Of a stretch of 64,000 nucleotides of DNA, positions 7,564 to 16,720 are shown piece after piece (the stretch's first letter is position 1; each line of letters starts with the position of its first letter). A program made the translations under genes and the position numbers. Source of the DNA: Paenibacillus spongiae (GTDB taxonomy: Bacteria > Bacillota > Bacilli > Paenibacillales > Paenibacillaceae); contig NZ_CP091430.1 in assembly GCF_024734895.1 (NCBI RefSeq), positions 6,156,501 through 6,220,500 on the forward strand, written 5' to 3'. The notes beneath the pieces are model-generated. The model had not been told where the DNA came from. It made no database searches and worked only from the letters and a program-made list of their open reading frames with translations.

Positions 7564-9429
7564 TCACTCTTCTCTTCTGACCGTAATCTTGTGAAAGGCC
7601 GCCGTTCCGAATTGGGAAAAGAATCGCAGATAGGCATGACCGTTATTTATTCGTGAAATGATGGTCCGCTCGCCGTTCACGCACAGATCGATGAAGCATT
7701 CTTTTACGAATACTTGGACAGAAACACGCCGGTCCAAACCGTCAACGTGGTAGATGGACGAGACTTCGTCCTCTATGAACCCTGCGCTATTGATCGCATG
7801 AATCCCGATCTTGCGATTGGAAGGCTCGAATCGGATATCATTCCCGCGCTGGAAATCGGCGGTATCCGCAACGGAGAAGCCGTAGAACATCGTAGGATGC
7901 TCGGGAAAGACTTCGAAGAAGAGCGCGTATTCGCCTTCGGTCTCGCCCCAGATTTGTTCGGCGAAGCCGTTCAGATTCCCGATCTCAATCATATTCGCTC
8001 CATCCGTTTCAACTTGTCCTGACAGATCGATTAGTTCCTCCGGCAGCTTAAGTCCGAGCGACCCGTCATCATGCTGGACGAGCTCGCGGATGACCAGCTC
8101 GCCGCCATACCGGCCCGGTCCGGACAGGAATCCTACCGCAAGACGCCGTCCATCCGGGAAACCGGCTGTCTTCGGTACCCGCATCTGCACGCCATCGATC
8201 GTATCCATCGCCGGGCGCAGCCATGGTCCGAAAGGCTCTCGCGAATATCGGTAACGGGCGAGTCCATCGTTGCTGAAGACCAAGTAATACCAGCCGTTCC
8301 ATTCAAAATAATCGGAGCACTCCGGCTCGCCATGATAACCCGGCACGATGAACGGCTCCTCTTCCCGCCAATTGTGCAGATCCTTGGAGACGAGATGGGC
8401 GAGGCAGCCTTCTCTCTTATTGCCTTCGTCGAGGCTGGTCGTAATGAGCATATGATAAAGGCCTTCCGCATCTTTAAATACATGCGGGTCTCTAACGGAG
8501 GCTAACGTGTAGCGGCTGGAAACAGGGATGTACGATTCCGACTTCTCAAAATGAATCCCGTCCGCGCTGGCCGCCCATGTTAATTGAGCCGGCGATCCGT
8601 CCACCGCGCGGACGGCGTAGAATGCGTAATAGATGCCGTTCTCCAAGATCACGGAGCCCGTACATATCGAGCCTTCCCATTCCTGGGTGATGCCGACCGC
8701 CATCGGATGATGCTCCCATTGCTTCAGATCCTTGGAGGAGATATGCGCCCATTGATGTGCGCCAAGCCCCCATTTGCTCCCGTGACCGCGACGATCGAAC
8801 AAGTAATAAATATGGAACGTTTCCCCATCGAAGAAGGGCATGCAATCGCCGACGCTGGTATTGAAGCCTCTCGGCCTCCAATATTGAAGGGAATTCTGCT
8901 CCTTCCCCAGGTAAGCCAATTCTCGTTCCCGGCGTTCTTGTTCATCGCCGATAAAGAGCGTAAGTTCCGCATCGGTTAAGGTACGGCCCCAAATTTTCGC
9001 TTCATGCGTCCCTTCATGGGCCCTAACGATGGATTGCTCCAACCGGACCGCGCCCATTGGCCAATCCTCGTCTACAAGCACGCCGTCCACATAGAGCTCC
9101 GCAAGATGGCCGCTCCAGCGTAGAAGGACATCATGCCTTCCATCGCCGATCGCTTGCCAAGGAACGGAGAGCGTGATTGGCCGATCCTTGGCATCCGTCA
9201 AGATTTCAGCAATCAAAGCGTGTGCTGCCCGGTCAGAGGAGCCCCCCGCATGAAAACGAATGGAAGCTGTCCCGTCCTCGCCGGCTATCGTGAGAAAATC
9301 AATGCCATCCGCTCCTCCCGTTAGCAGAGCGCGGATCGTAAACGCTTTAATAGAGCCCCAGTCCAGTGAAGCTTCAACCTGATTATTCATCAGTTCCAAA
9401 TAATAGCCGCTAGCCTCAACATTCATCAT
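7564..9429 (-). CDS. GH32-like beta-fructosidase family glycoside hydrolase
   Basis: A 621-residue hydrolase with no signal peptide, so probably cytoplasmic. Residues 1-165 resemble a concanavalin-like (LamG) beta-sandwich. From about 180 comes a five-bladed propeller of the GH32/GH43 type, with the region around SVGDCMPFFDG (nucleophile Asp), HWRDP-like SVRDPHVF and the acid/base-type EC pair in GEPECSDYFEW. A second beta-sandwich closes the protein. It probably releases fructose or a related sugar from a small glycoside taken up whole. The start is set at 9429 because GGTGGAG lies just upstream; the frame is open to 9462, overlapping the xylulokinase stop. The usual WMNDPNG motif is altered, so the exact substrate is uncertain. 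Confidence 0.75.
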   Translation of the reverse strand: MMNVEASGYYLELMNNQVEASLDWGSIKAFTIRALLTGGADGIDFLTIAGEDGTASIRFHAGGSSDRAAHALIAEILTDAKDRPITLSVPWQAIGDGRHDVLLRWSGHLAELYVDGVLVDEDWPMGAVRLEQSIVRAHEGTHEAKIWGRTLTDAELTLFIGDEQERRERELAYLGKEQNSLQYWRPRGFNTSVGDCMPFFDGETFHIYYLFDRRGHGSKWGLGAHQWAHISSKDLKQWEHHPMAVGITQEWEGSICTGSVILENGIYYAFYAVRAVDGSPAQLTWAASADGIHFEKSESYIPVSSRYTLASVRDPHVFKDAEGLYHMLITTSLDEGNKREGCLAHLVSKDLHNWREEEPFIVPGYHGEPECSDYFEWNGWYYLVFSNDGLARYRYSREPFGPWLRPAMDTIDGVQMRVPKTAGFPDGRRLAVGFLSGPGRYGGELVIRELVQHDDGSLGLKLPEELIDLSGQVETDGANMIEIGNLNGFAEQIWGETEGEYALFFEVFPEHPTMFYGFSVADTADFQRGNDIRFEPSNRKIGIHAINSAGFIEDEVSSIYHVDGLDRRVSVQVFVKECFIDLCVNGERTIISRINNGHAYLRFFSQFGTAAFHKITVRREE

Positions 9430-9458
9430 AATTTCTCCACCCCCGTCGATTCTTCGGT

Positions 9459-10952
9459 TCAACTCGCAAACATGGAAAATAACGCCCGATTGTTCTCGTA
9501 CAGCTTGGTATAGATGGAATAGTGATGGTCATAGATGCCGCGGTTACCGGGATTAGGCACTACGGGGTCAGCCTGCAGCTTGGCGACAGCCGAGCAGGCT
9601 TGCTCGACGCTGTCATAGAGCTTCACGCCTACCCCTGCCATCAGCGCGGCCCCTACACAAGCTTGTTCCTCAATGGTACTCGTATACACGTCCCGGTTCA
9701 GGATATCGGCGGCAATTTGGCTCCACAGCCTGCTTTTCGCTCCGCCTCCGGCTAGAATGATCCGCCGTATCTCGACGCCGAGCGATTGGAAGATTTCCAT
9801 GCCATCGCGCAAGGAATAACAAACGCCTTCAAGCACCGCCCTTACCATATGGGCATCTTGATGCCTTAAGTGAAGTCCGAAGAACATCCCCCGTGATTGC
9901 GGGTCCATGTGCGGCGTCCGATCCCCGGTCAAGTAAGGCAGGAACAGCAGGCCTTCACTTCCGGCGGGGACCTTCCCGGCCATCCGGTCGAGCGCCTTGT
10001 AATCCTGATTGCGCAGCACTTGCGAAGCCAGCCAGCGCAAGGACAGCCCTGCACTCATCGTGGCGGCCATGAGGTACCAGCGGTCAGGCACGGCATGTAC
10101 GTAAGTGTGCGTTCTTAAGCGCTTATCGTAAATAGGCTGGTCAATCGGGGTAAACAGCTGGCCCCCGGTTCCAATCGTGCAGGAAACATCGCCCAGCTGA
10201 ATGATACCGCTGCCAACCGCCTGCATCGCCTGATCCGCTCCGCCGAACGCGACGGGGGTTCCCGCATGGAATTTTGTTTCGTGGGCGGCTTGCGGCGTAA
10301 CGTGCCCGGCGATCTCCCAGGGCTGGCCTGCTTCAGGAAACAGCCTCCTATCAATTCCAACCGCAGCGAGCAGCGGCTCCGACCATTGCATGGATGCCGT
10401 ATCGTAGGCCGATGTGCTGGAGGCATCCGTCGTATCCGTCCCGGCCTCGCCCGTCAACCGGTACCGCACGTAATCCTTCGGCAGCATGACGCGGTCGATC
10501 TTGTCATAAATATGAGGCTCGTTCTCTTTGATCCACATTAACGATAGGAGCAAGAAGCCCGTCGCGACCGAATTCTGGATCAATTCTCCCAACTGCTCCT
10601 GACTGAACATGGTTTCCAGAAGCTTCTTCTGCGGAATCGAACGTTGATCGCACCATATGATTGCCGGACGCAGCACTTGGCCTTCCTTATCCAACGCTAC
10701 CAGCCCATGCATCTGACCCGAGAAGCCGATTCCTGCGATCGAGCTGCCGCTCGCGCCGGCTTTCTTCATCGCCAATTCGCTTGTCTCGCAGACGAGCTTC
10801 CACCAGACGTCCGGATTCTGCTGGGCATACCCGGAGACAGGCATATCGATGTCATAATCCATTTGCGAAAATCCAGACACATGGCCCGATGAATCGATAA
10901 CCATCGATTTCACGCTAGAAGTTCCGATATCGATCCCCATCAAAAGCGACAT
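9459..10952 (-). CDS. xylB: Xylulokinase-type FGGY carbohydrate kinase
   Basis: Phosphorylates a keto-sugar, by similarity D-xylulose, with ATP in the cytoplasm. The 497-residue protein begins with the phosphate-1 loop MGIDIGTSSVKSMV and has GFSGQMHGLVALD, IIWCDQRS and the FGGY signature region GLLFLPYLTGDRTPHMDP. The adenosine loop IILAGGGAKSRLWSQIAADI precedes the C-terminus. The AGAGGAGG ribosome site sets the start at 10952. It is the first gene after the ROK regulator and is followed directly by the GH32 gene, so hydrolase and kinase probably act on the same sugar. Naming as xylB rests on family resemblance only. Confidence 0.8.
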   Translation of the reverse strand: MSLLMGIDIGTSSVKSMVIDSSGHVSGFSQMDYDIDMPVSGYAQQNPDVWWKLVCETSELAMKKAGASGSSIAGIGFSGQMHGLVALDKEGQVLRPAIIWCDQRSIPQKKLLETMFSQEQLGELIQNSVATGFLLLSLMWIKENEPHIYDKIDRVMLPKDYVRYRLTGEAGTDTTDASSTSAYDTASMQWSEPLLAAVGIDRRLFPEAGQPWEIAGHVTPQAAHETKFHAGTPVAFGGADQAMQAVGSGIIQLGDVSCTIGTGGQLFTPIDQPIYDKRLRTHTYVHAVPDRWYLMAATMSAGLSLRWLASQVLRNQDYKALDRMAGKVPAGSEGLLFLPYLTGDRTPHMDPQSRGMFFGLHLRHQDAHMVRAVLEGVCYSLRDGMEIFQSLGVEIRRIILAGGGAKSRLWSQIAADILNRDVYTSTIEEQACVGAALMAGVGVKLYDSVEQACSAVAKLQADPVVPNPGNRGIYDHHYSIYTKLYENNRALFSMFAS

Positions 10953-11004
10953 ATCCTGCCTCCTCTTGTAAAATATTACTCTATGTATTGTTACTATAAA
11001 TCTA

Positions 11005-11025
11005 TTAATTGATTTAATCAAGTAA
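11005..11025. promoter_or_regulatory. Candidate ROK-regulator operator before xylB
   Basis: The 21-base sequence centred on TTGATTTAATCAA is an almost perfect palindrome (TTAcTTGATTaAATCAAtTAA on the minus strand). It lies in the 81-base gap between the regulator stop and the xylB start. XylR-type ROK repressors bind AT-rich palindromes of this size. Confidence 0.55.
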
Positions 11026-11033
11026 TAAATAAT

Positions 11034-12230
11034 TCATGACCGATGCTGCTGCAGAAAGCTGGACGGCTGGGCCACGATGCTGTCGATCGCGACGATGGCC
11101 GCACCGGCGAGCATCGGATCGGAGTCGTCTGCAGCCAGCTCGACGGCTAATTTCCCCGAAACATCGGGCAACACATGTTGGTCGAGGACCGATTGCACCG
11201 TCTCAAGCAGCAGCGAGCCGGCCGCAGAGAGCTCGTCTCCGAGGATGATCCGGTCGGGATTGAACGTATTGACGATATTGACGAGACCGAACCCAAGAAA
11301 CCAGGACGCCTGCCGCACGGCTTCCTCTGCCTTCCCTCCCCTGCCCTCCTGGACTTCCTGCCATACAGATGCCAGAGAGGCATGCTCCTTGTTAAGCGTC
11401 TTGAGCAAGGCCGAGGTCGAACAGTACAGCTCGAGACAGCCTTTGCTGCCGCACTCGCACTGCGGACCCTTATAATCAATGCTCATATGTCCGATCTCTC
11501 CGGCCATGCCGAGAGCGCCCCGGTACACTTTACCATCCACGACGATCCCCGCACCGACGCCTTGGCCAGCTGCGACATAGATCATGACGCCGCGTTCCTG
11601 ATGCGGCTCCCCGAGCCACCAATGGGCAAGCGCCCCCGCCTTCGCGTCATGCTCGATATAGGTCGGAATGCCGAAATCATTCATGAGATCTGCCTGAATG
11701 TTAATCGTCTCCCAGCCCGGGAAATCGGTCATGAGTGCAATGCGGCCCTCATTGCGGAATAATGGCCCTGGCGTAACGACCCCTATCGCGATGACTTTGC
11801 CCGCTTGATTGGATTCGATCATCTCTGCAATAAGCTCCTTCATACGTTTCAACGCTTTCATAGAGCCGTCCATCGTATGGATCGATATTTGCCGTTTGTC
11901 ATATTCGACTCCCGCCAGATCGTAGAGCGCGACCGTTATCGATTTGCGCGCCAGCCGGACACCGACGATCTTATACGGCTCGCAATGAAGCTTGATTCCA
12001 ATCGAACGGCGGCCCTTCTTGCCGTCGATGATCCCGGTCTCCACGACGAGCCCCCAGCTGATAAGCTCGTTGATGATATGGGTAATCGTCGATTGATTGA
12101 GTCCCGATGCTTGGGTCAGCTCCGCCCTTGAGCAGACCACCCTCCTCCGCATAAGCTGAATGACCAGCGAACGATTCATTTCCTGCACATCTTCAAGATT
12201 GGTTCCCCGTTTCGTTCTGGATACGATCAC
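11034..12230 (-). CDS. ROK-family (XylR/NagC-like) transcriptional repressor
   Basis: A sugar-responsive DNA-binding repressor of about 398 residues. An N-terminal winged helix (MNRSLVIQLMRRRVVCSRAE, then LTQASGLNQSTITHIINEL) is joined to a ROK sugar-kinase-like domain. That domain holds the zinc-site consensus GHMSIDYKGPQCECGSKGCLE and the segment VAAGQGVGAGIVVDG. The GTG at 12230 with GGGGA upstream is preferred to the ATG at 12251, which lacks a ribosome site. It sits immediately upstream of xylB and the GH32 gene on the same strand and probably controls them through the palindrome at 11005-11025. Confidence 0.85.
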   Translation of the reverse strand: MIVSRTKRGTNLEDVQEMNRSLVIQLMRRRVVCSRAELTQASGLNQSTITHIINELISWGLVVETGIIDGKKGRRSIGIKLHCEPYKIVGVRLARKSITVALYDLAGVEYDKRQISIHTMDGSMKALKRMKELIAEMIESNQAGKVIAIGVVTPGPLFRNEGRIALMTDFPGWETINIQADLMNDFGIPTYIEHDAKAGALAHWWLGEPHQERGVMIYVAAGQGVGAGIVVDGKVYRGALGMAGEIGHMSIDYKGPQCECGSKGCLELYCSTSALLKTLNKEHASLASVWQEVQEGRGGKAEEAVRQASWFLGFGLVNIVNTFNPDRIILGDELSAAGSLLLETVQSVLDQHVLPDVSGKLAVELAADDSDPMLAGAAIVAIDSIVAQPSSFLQQHRS

Positions 12231-12353
12231 TTGATATTCCCCGCATTTCAATATATTTATAGAATCAATGAATACAAGAAATTATAATCGATTGGAAATT
12301 CCGTGTAAATTCAGGAGCTGCTGGGTTGATCCGGAAACCGGACGCCATGCAAA

Positions 12354-12378
12354 TAAAAAAAACCGCGATTTACGCGGG
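12354..12378 (-). terminator. Terminator of the PhyH-ABC operon
   Basis: On the minus strand CCGCG pairs with CGCGG around a TAAAT loop and is followed by TTTTTTTTATTT. It lies about 150 bases beyond the last permease gene. The rest of the 299-base spacer 12231-12529 shows no gene. Confidence 0.75.
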
Positions 12379-12529
12379 CTGGTAGATTGTTGTTATTGTT
12401 ATTCTGTCGTACATGGATCGCCCCCTTGGTATCTTATCCGTTAAGGTCCCCGACTTCGGCCAGAAACCTGGGCAAACACGCTCGAAATTCAAATTGTCTC
12501 TCAAAAATGTTGTAAATCGCGCTTCTGAT

Positions 12530-13372
12530 TTATCCTTTTAACCCCGTCGAAGCTACACTTGCCTGCACCTGTTCCTGTACGAGCAGATATACCAGAATTC
12601 CCGGCGTGATGACGAGCGTAAGGGCCGCGAACATCCGTGTGTAATTGTACGAGAACGCCTCGTCGAAAAATTGAAGCGCCACCGGAAGTGTACGATTCGT
12701 TTCGCTAGTCGTCAAAATCAAGGCATAAAAATATTCATTCCAATTGCCGAGGAACATCAGAATGCCGGCCGTCGCGATACCGGACCGGGCCAGTGGCAGG
12801 TTGACGTTCCAAAAGATGCGCCAAAAGCTCGCACCGTCGATCAAAGCCGCCTCGTCCAGATCTTTCGGAATCGTCATGAAGGTTGCCTTTAAGACGAATA
12901 ATGCCAGAGCAAGTCCAAACGAAGTGTATACCAGAATTAGACCCGTCTTGGTGTCATAGAGATTGAGCTTCATAATAAGGGAAAAAATCGGCTGCGCCTT
13001 GGCGTGACCGGGTACAAGCAGCGTTACCGTACACAGCACATAGAGGAGCGTCTTGCCCTTAAATTCAAACTTCGCAAAAATATAACCGGCGCACGAGTAG
13101 ATAAACAGCGCGATCAAGGTGGCAATACCGGCGATCATTAACGAGTTTTTGAAGAAATTCAGGAAGTTATAGTTCGTATAAACATCGATATAGGGCGCGA
13201 AATCGAACCCTTTCGGAAGGGAAAACGGGTCTCCCAATATAGCCTTGTTCGTCTTGAAGGAAGACATAATAATCCAGAGAATCGGAAACGTAGACACGAC
13301 GACCGTGAAGATCATTACGCCGTAAGTGAATACGCGGCCGGACAGCTTGGATAACCAAAGCGATGCTCTCAT
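12530..13372 (-). CDS. Carbohydrate ABC transporter permease, MalG type
   Basis: Inner-membrane channel subunit of a sugar importer, 280 residues with six predicted membrane helices. The EAA loop, which docks the ATPase, reads DLDEAALIDGASFWRIFWNVNLPLARSGI-like at about 175-202. An AAGGAGGTG ribosome site precedes 13372. It is the last gene of the LacI-PhyH-PhyH-SBP-permease-permease operon. No ATPase gene is present, as is common in Firmicutes where an MsmX-type ATPase is shared. Confidence 0.9.
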   Translation of the reverse strand: MRASLWLSKLSGRVFTYGVMIFTVVVSTFPILWIIMSSFKTNKAILGDPFSLPKGFDFAPYIDVYTNYNFLNFFKNSLMIAGIATLIALFIYSCAGYIFAKFEFKGKTLLYVLCTVTLLVPGHAKAQPIFSLIMKLNLYDTKTGLILVYTSFGLALALFVLKATFMTIPKDLDEAALIDGASFWRIFWNVNLPLARSGIATAGILMFLGNWNEYFYALILTTSETNRTLPVALQFFDEAFSYNYTRMFAALTLVITPGILVYLLVQEQVQASVASTGLKG

Positions 13373-13387
13373 GATTGGGACACCTCC

Positions 13388-14266
13388 TTAATAGATCTTC
13401 TCGTTCATGCGGAACAGCCGGTTAACCCCCAGCATGACGATGACCCCTAATAGAATCATGACCGTGCCTGCCGCATTCGCATATCCGTATTCGGAGTTCA
13501 CGATTCCGTTGTACAGCATGAGCGGAATGTTGTACGTATCGTTGCCTGGTCCCCCTCGGGAGGTTAATGCGACTTCTTCGAACATGGCGATCCGTGCGGT
13601 AATGGACAGGATCACACCGGTTCCGATTGCGTTTCTGACAAGCGGGAGGTTGATGAACCGGGTCACCTGCCACTCGTTCGCTCCGTCGAGAAGCGCAGCT
13701 TCGTGCACTTCCTTCGGAATCGCCATCAATTCATTGAGCACGATCAACGTCACGATGACCGAGTAGAAGAGCCAGGTCAATGTGACCGCGATGAAAGCTG
13801 CAGGCGATTCATAGAACCATTTCACATGCCAATTGGAGAATCCGATGTCGCGCATGAAATTGTTGATGACGCCGATATCGTCGTTGAAAATAAACTTATA
13901 CATGATTGCCCATGCGGCGACGGATATGACGTTCGGAATCATGAACACCCCGCGCACAAGCCGCCATCCGAACGGTCTCTTGTACAAAATGAACGCGACC
14001 AGCACACCGAATCCTACGTGCACCGTACCCGCGATGAGCGACCACAACCCCAGGTTGCGTAACGAAATCAGGAAGGTGTCGTCGTATGAAACCAGATTGA
14101 TATAGTTGTCAAGGCCGGCCCAAACCGGAGCACTGAACCCGTTCCAATCGGTAAACCCGGTTACGAAGACGGTAATAATCGGCACCAGATTGAACAACAG
14201 AAAGACAAGGATTGTAGGGGCCAGAAAGGCAAAAATCCAAGCTCTAGTCGTCCACTTCTTATTCAT
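13388..14266 (-). CDS. Carbohydrate ABC transporter permease, MalF type
   Basis: The partner channel subunit, 292 residues with six membrane segments. It opens MNKKWTTRAWIFAFLAPTI and carries the EAA loop IPKEVHEAALLDGANEWQ. The start is placed at 14266 after GGGGGAGTG; a longer open frame to 14344 lacks coding character. Sixteen bases separate it from the downstream permease, so the two are co-translated. Confidence 0.9.
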   Translation of the reverse strand: MNKKWTTRAWIFAFLAPTILVFLLFNLVPIITVFVTGFTDWNGFSAPVWAGLDNYINLVSYDDTFLISLRNLGLWSLIAGTVHVGFGVLVAFILYKRPFGWRLVRGVFMIPNVISVAAWAIMYKFIFNDDIGVINNFMRDIGFSNWHVKWFYESPAAFIAVTLTWLFYSVIVTLIVLNELMAIPKEVHEAALLDGANEWQVTRFINLPLVRNAIGTGVILSITARIAMFEEVALTSRGGPGNDTYNIPLMLYNGIVNSEYGYANAAGTVMILLGVIVMLGVNRLFRMNEKIY

Positions 14267-14365
14267 CAAGCTCACTCCCCCTGCTGAATTAGTCCCCTCT
14301 GAAAGGCAAAGCCTCTCGCATCCGGACCGAATGATCGGGGACACTGACCAGATTGCTTGTAAAAG

Positions 14366-14397
14366 CGTGAGCCCCCACCGTTAGATAGGAGGCTCAC
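14366..14397 (-). other. Intercistronic hairpin between SBP and permease genes
   Basis: GTGAGCC and GGCTCAC form the base of a hairpin extended by CC/GG pairs, directly beyond the binding-protein stop and followed by GCTTTT on the minus strand. Such elements often stabilise or partly terminate the transcript, so the receptor is made in excess over the permeases. Confidence 0.55.
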
Positions 14398-14408
14398 TTG
14401 TTCACGGG

Positions 14409-15785
14409 TTATTTTTGGAACTGCTTGGCCTTGCGCGTCAATTCCTGGGCGAATTGTTCAGGCGTCATGTCGCCGTTAATCAATGTCGGCAGGAACTTGC
14501 CGAACTCAGGGTCCGCGATTTGGTTCGGGAAGATCGAAGACATCGCTTGCACGGTGTTCTTCAAGTCATTCTTGGTCGAGCTGTTGAGCTCGGCCAGAAT
14601 TGGGTTCAGCTTCGACTCGAATTCGGCGGAAGTCTGAAGATTCGGAGCCGTGCCTCCCTCCGCAACCATGTAAGCTTCCTGTTCTTCCGGCTGAGCCATG
14701 AACTCCAGGAACGCCAAAGCTGCTTGCGTCTCGCCTTCGCTCAGTCCTTTCGGTATCCACCAGGAATACTCGTTCAGCGTAGCGATTGCGATGCCGCCCG
14801 GGTAGATGGATGCGCCAATCTTCTTCTCCAGCCCTTCAGCCGACTTGGTCGTATCCGAGAAGTCCCCGACCATCCAAGGGCCGTTGGCGATGATGGCCGT
14901 TCTTTCGTTCAAGAAGTTGTTGGCAGCGTCGGCATAAGCTGCGCCGATCGCATTGTCCGTCGTATAGTTCTGGAACCACTTTTGAAGCTGAGTAAAGGTA
15001 TTGATCCACGCTGGAGCGGTATAGTCGTACGTGTATTCCGTGCTCTTGAGCACGTCCGCGCCCCCCGGCTCATTCGCCATGAATGCGGTAGCCAGCAGCA
15101 TGGACGTCCATGCATTCTCGCTCGTCATAAGCGTTAATGGGGCAACGCCGCTGCTTTTGATCTGCTCAAGGGCCTCGTTGAACTCTGCGAACGTCATTTG
15201 CGAAATCGGCTTCGTCACGCCGGCCTTCTCGAACACCTCTTTGTTGTAGTACAAGCCGATCGGACGCATCGTGATTAGCGGCATGGAGAAAATCTTGTCG
15301 CCCTTCGTATTGTACGCGACGTTGTCTTCGATCATCAGCTTCTTCACCTCAGGCTTGGAATCCAGCCAAGGCTTGAGATCGTAGAACAACTCGTCTTTGA
15401 TGACGACATCCTCCAGGAACGTCTTCTCGCCGCCCTCTATCAGAGCGGGGAGCTTCTTTTGCTGAGCAAGAAGCTTGATCTTGGCGTTGTAATCGTCTTG
15501 CGGAATTTCTTCAATAATCAGTTCGTATTGGCCTTCATACTTCTTGTTGAACCGTTCAACCTGCGGCAGGAAAAATTTAGCCCCTACATTGCTGCCGCTT
15601 TTATAGTGCGGAATCTTGATCGTGACTTTGTCTTTCGATGCGCCCTTTCCATCGGATGCTCCTGTGTTTTCCTTATCCGGCTTATTTCCGCCCTCGTTCT
15701 TCCCGTTGCCTCCGCTGCTGCACGCCGTCAAGACGAGCATTAAAGCAAGAGAAAGCAGCATTAGCGTTCTAAACGATCTTTTCAT
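14409..15785 (-). CDS. Carbohydrate ABC transporter substrate-binding lipoprotein
   Basis: Receptor of 458 residues exported and lipid-anchored at Cys22 (lipobox LTAC). After a Gly/Lys/Asn-rich linker comes KVTIKIPHYKSGSNVG and then the two-lobe fold of family 1 binding proteins (VERFNKKYEGQYELIIEEIP; KIFSMPLITMRPIGLYYNKE). The ribosome site is GGGGAGG. Its gene lies 73 bases downstream of the second PhyH gene and upstream of two permease genes. The ligand is unknown; two linked oxygenases suggest a modified sugar or sugar-like compound. Confidence 0.9.
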   Translation of the reverse strand: MKRSFRTLMLLSLALMLVLTACSSGGNGKNEGGNKPDKENTGASDGKGASKDKVTIKIPHYKSGSNVGAKFFLPQVERFNKKYEGQYELIIEEIPQDDYNAKIKLLAQQKKLPALIEGGEKTFLEDVVIKDELFYDLKPWLDSKPEVKKLMIEDNVAYNTKGDKIFSMPLITMRPIGLYYNKEVFEKAGVTKPISQMTFAEFNEALEQIKSSGVAPLTLMTSENAWTSMLLATAFMANEPGGADVLKSTEYTYDYTAPAWINTFTQLQKWFQNYTTDNAIGAAYADAANNFLNERTAIIANGPWMVGDFSDTTKSAEGLEKKIGASIYPGGIAIATLNEYSWWIPKGLSEGETQAALAFLEFMAQPEEQEAYMVAEGGTAPNLQTSAEFESKLNPILAELNSSTKNDLKNTVQAMSSIFPNQIADPEFGKFLPTLINGDMTPEQFAQELTRKAKQFQK

Positions 15786-15858
15786 TTTGATTCCTCCCCT
15801 TTTTGATGTTTATGATTCAAGCTGGAATGCCCTTATTCATAGCATGCAGACCGCTTCA

Positions 15859-16701
15859 TCAGTGCTTAGGCGGTGCAACCGGATGGCCGATCTTCTCCTT
15901 GCGAAGAAGCCGCTGCGCTCGTGGAGACAACTGCTTATACGTCTCTTCCGGAATTTGAATCGTTGCATGCATAGGCGCACGGTCAGCAGGCGCATAGATC
16001 ATGGCGATGTTCGGACGCGGAGTGCCCGAACGATTCGGTGTGCCCCGGTGCCACATGCGGTCATCACGGATCATGATCGAGCCAGCCGGCATTAACCCTT
16101 TGATGGAATGCATATGCTCAGCCAGCTTTTCTTTGCTGTAAGCTTTCGGCCCGTACCAGTAATCCGGCAACAGATGCGTCCCGCCCGGCCATATTTCCAT
16201 CGGTCCGTTATCCTCCGTCGTGTCGACGAGCGGAAAGTTAACGATCAGATTGGAGATCGGCAAATTCATGGCGCACCTTGTGCCGAACATCGAACCTGTG
16301 TCGGCGTGAACCGGCTGACACTTCTGTCCGCCGGGAAGCGACGTGTTGGTTGCAAAATAATGCATTACGCTATCTTCGCCCAGAAGCCGGTCGATCATTT
16401 GCATCACAAACGGATGAGCGATGATGGATTCATCAATAAACGGTTTTTCGAACGGCAAGTATAATCGGATATGATTGGTGCCGTCGTTAAATCCGTTCTT
16501 GGGGTTATATACTTCATCATGATGCTCTTCCAGATATGGCTCCAAAATCTCGATATACCGGTCGAACAGCGTCTTGACCAGTTCATCGGGCAGCACCTTC
16601 TCGAAAATGACATGACCGTTTACTTGAATTAAATTTGCCGCCAGCTCTACCGTTTCCGGGGACAGCTTCCCTGCCGTAAGTTCTTCAGCGCTAATTTTCA
16701 T
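15859..16701 (-). CDS. Phytanoyl-CoA dioxygenase (PhyH) family oxygenase, copy 2
   Basis: A 280-residue cytoplasmic Fe(II)/2-oxoglutarate-dependent oxygenase. The metal triad is visible: H132 and D134 in QPVHADTGS and H218 in MWHRGTPN, followed by the 2-oxoglutarate-binding Arg. NGPMEIWPGGTHLLPD is the conserved loop between them. The start at 16701 (MKISAEELTAGKL) matches the start of its paralogue at 17500; the frame upstream to 16863 is not used. The paralogue lies 19 bases upstream. Family members hydroxylate or demethylate small molecules. The substrate is not known. Confidence 0.88.
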   Translation of the reverse strand: MKISAEELTAGKLSPETVELAANLIQVNGHVIFEKVLPDELVKTLFDRYIEILEPYLEEHHDEVYNPKNGFNDGTNHIRLYLPFEKPFIDESIIAHPFVMQMIDRLLGEDSVMHYFATNTSLPGGQKCQPVHADTGSMFGTRCAMNLPISNLIVNFPLVDTTEDNGPMEIWPGGTHLLPDYWYGPKAYSKEKLAEHMHSIKGLMPAGSIMIRDDRMWHRGTPNRSGTPRPNIAMIYAPADRAPMHATIQIPEETYKQLSPRAQRLLRKEKIGHPVAPPKH

Positions 16702-16720
16702 AGATCGTATGGCCGCCTCT

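Noticed and set aside
8071-11762. Long antisense frames within the GH32, xylulokinase and ROK genes
   Set aside because: All are shadows of strongly supported genes and lack family motifs or ribosome sites.
14415-15137. 240-residue antisense frame within the sugar-binding lipoprotein gene
   Set aside because: Arg/Leu-rich shadow; the minus-strand gene has a signal peptide, lipobox and operon context.
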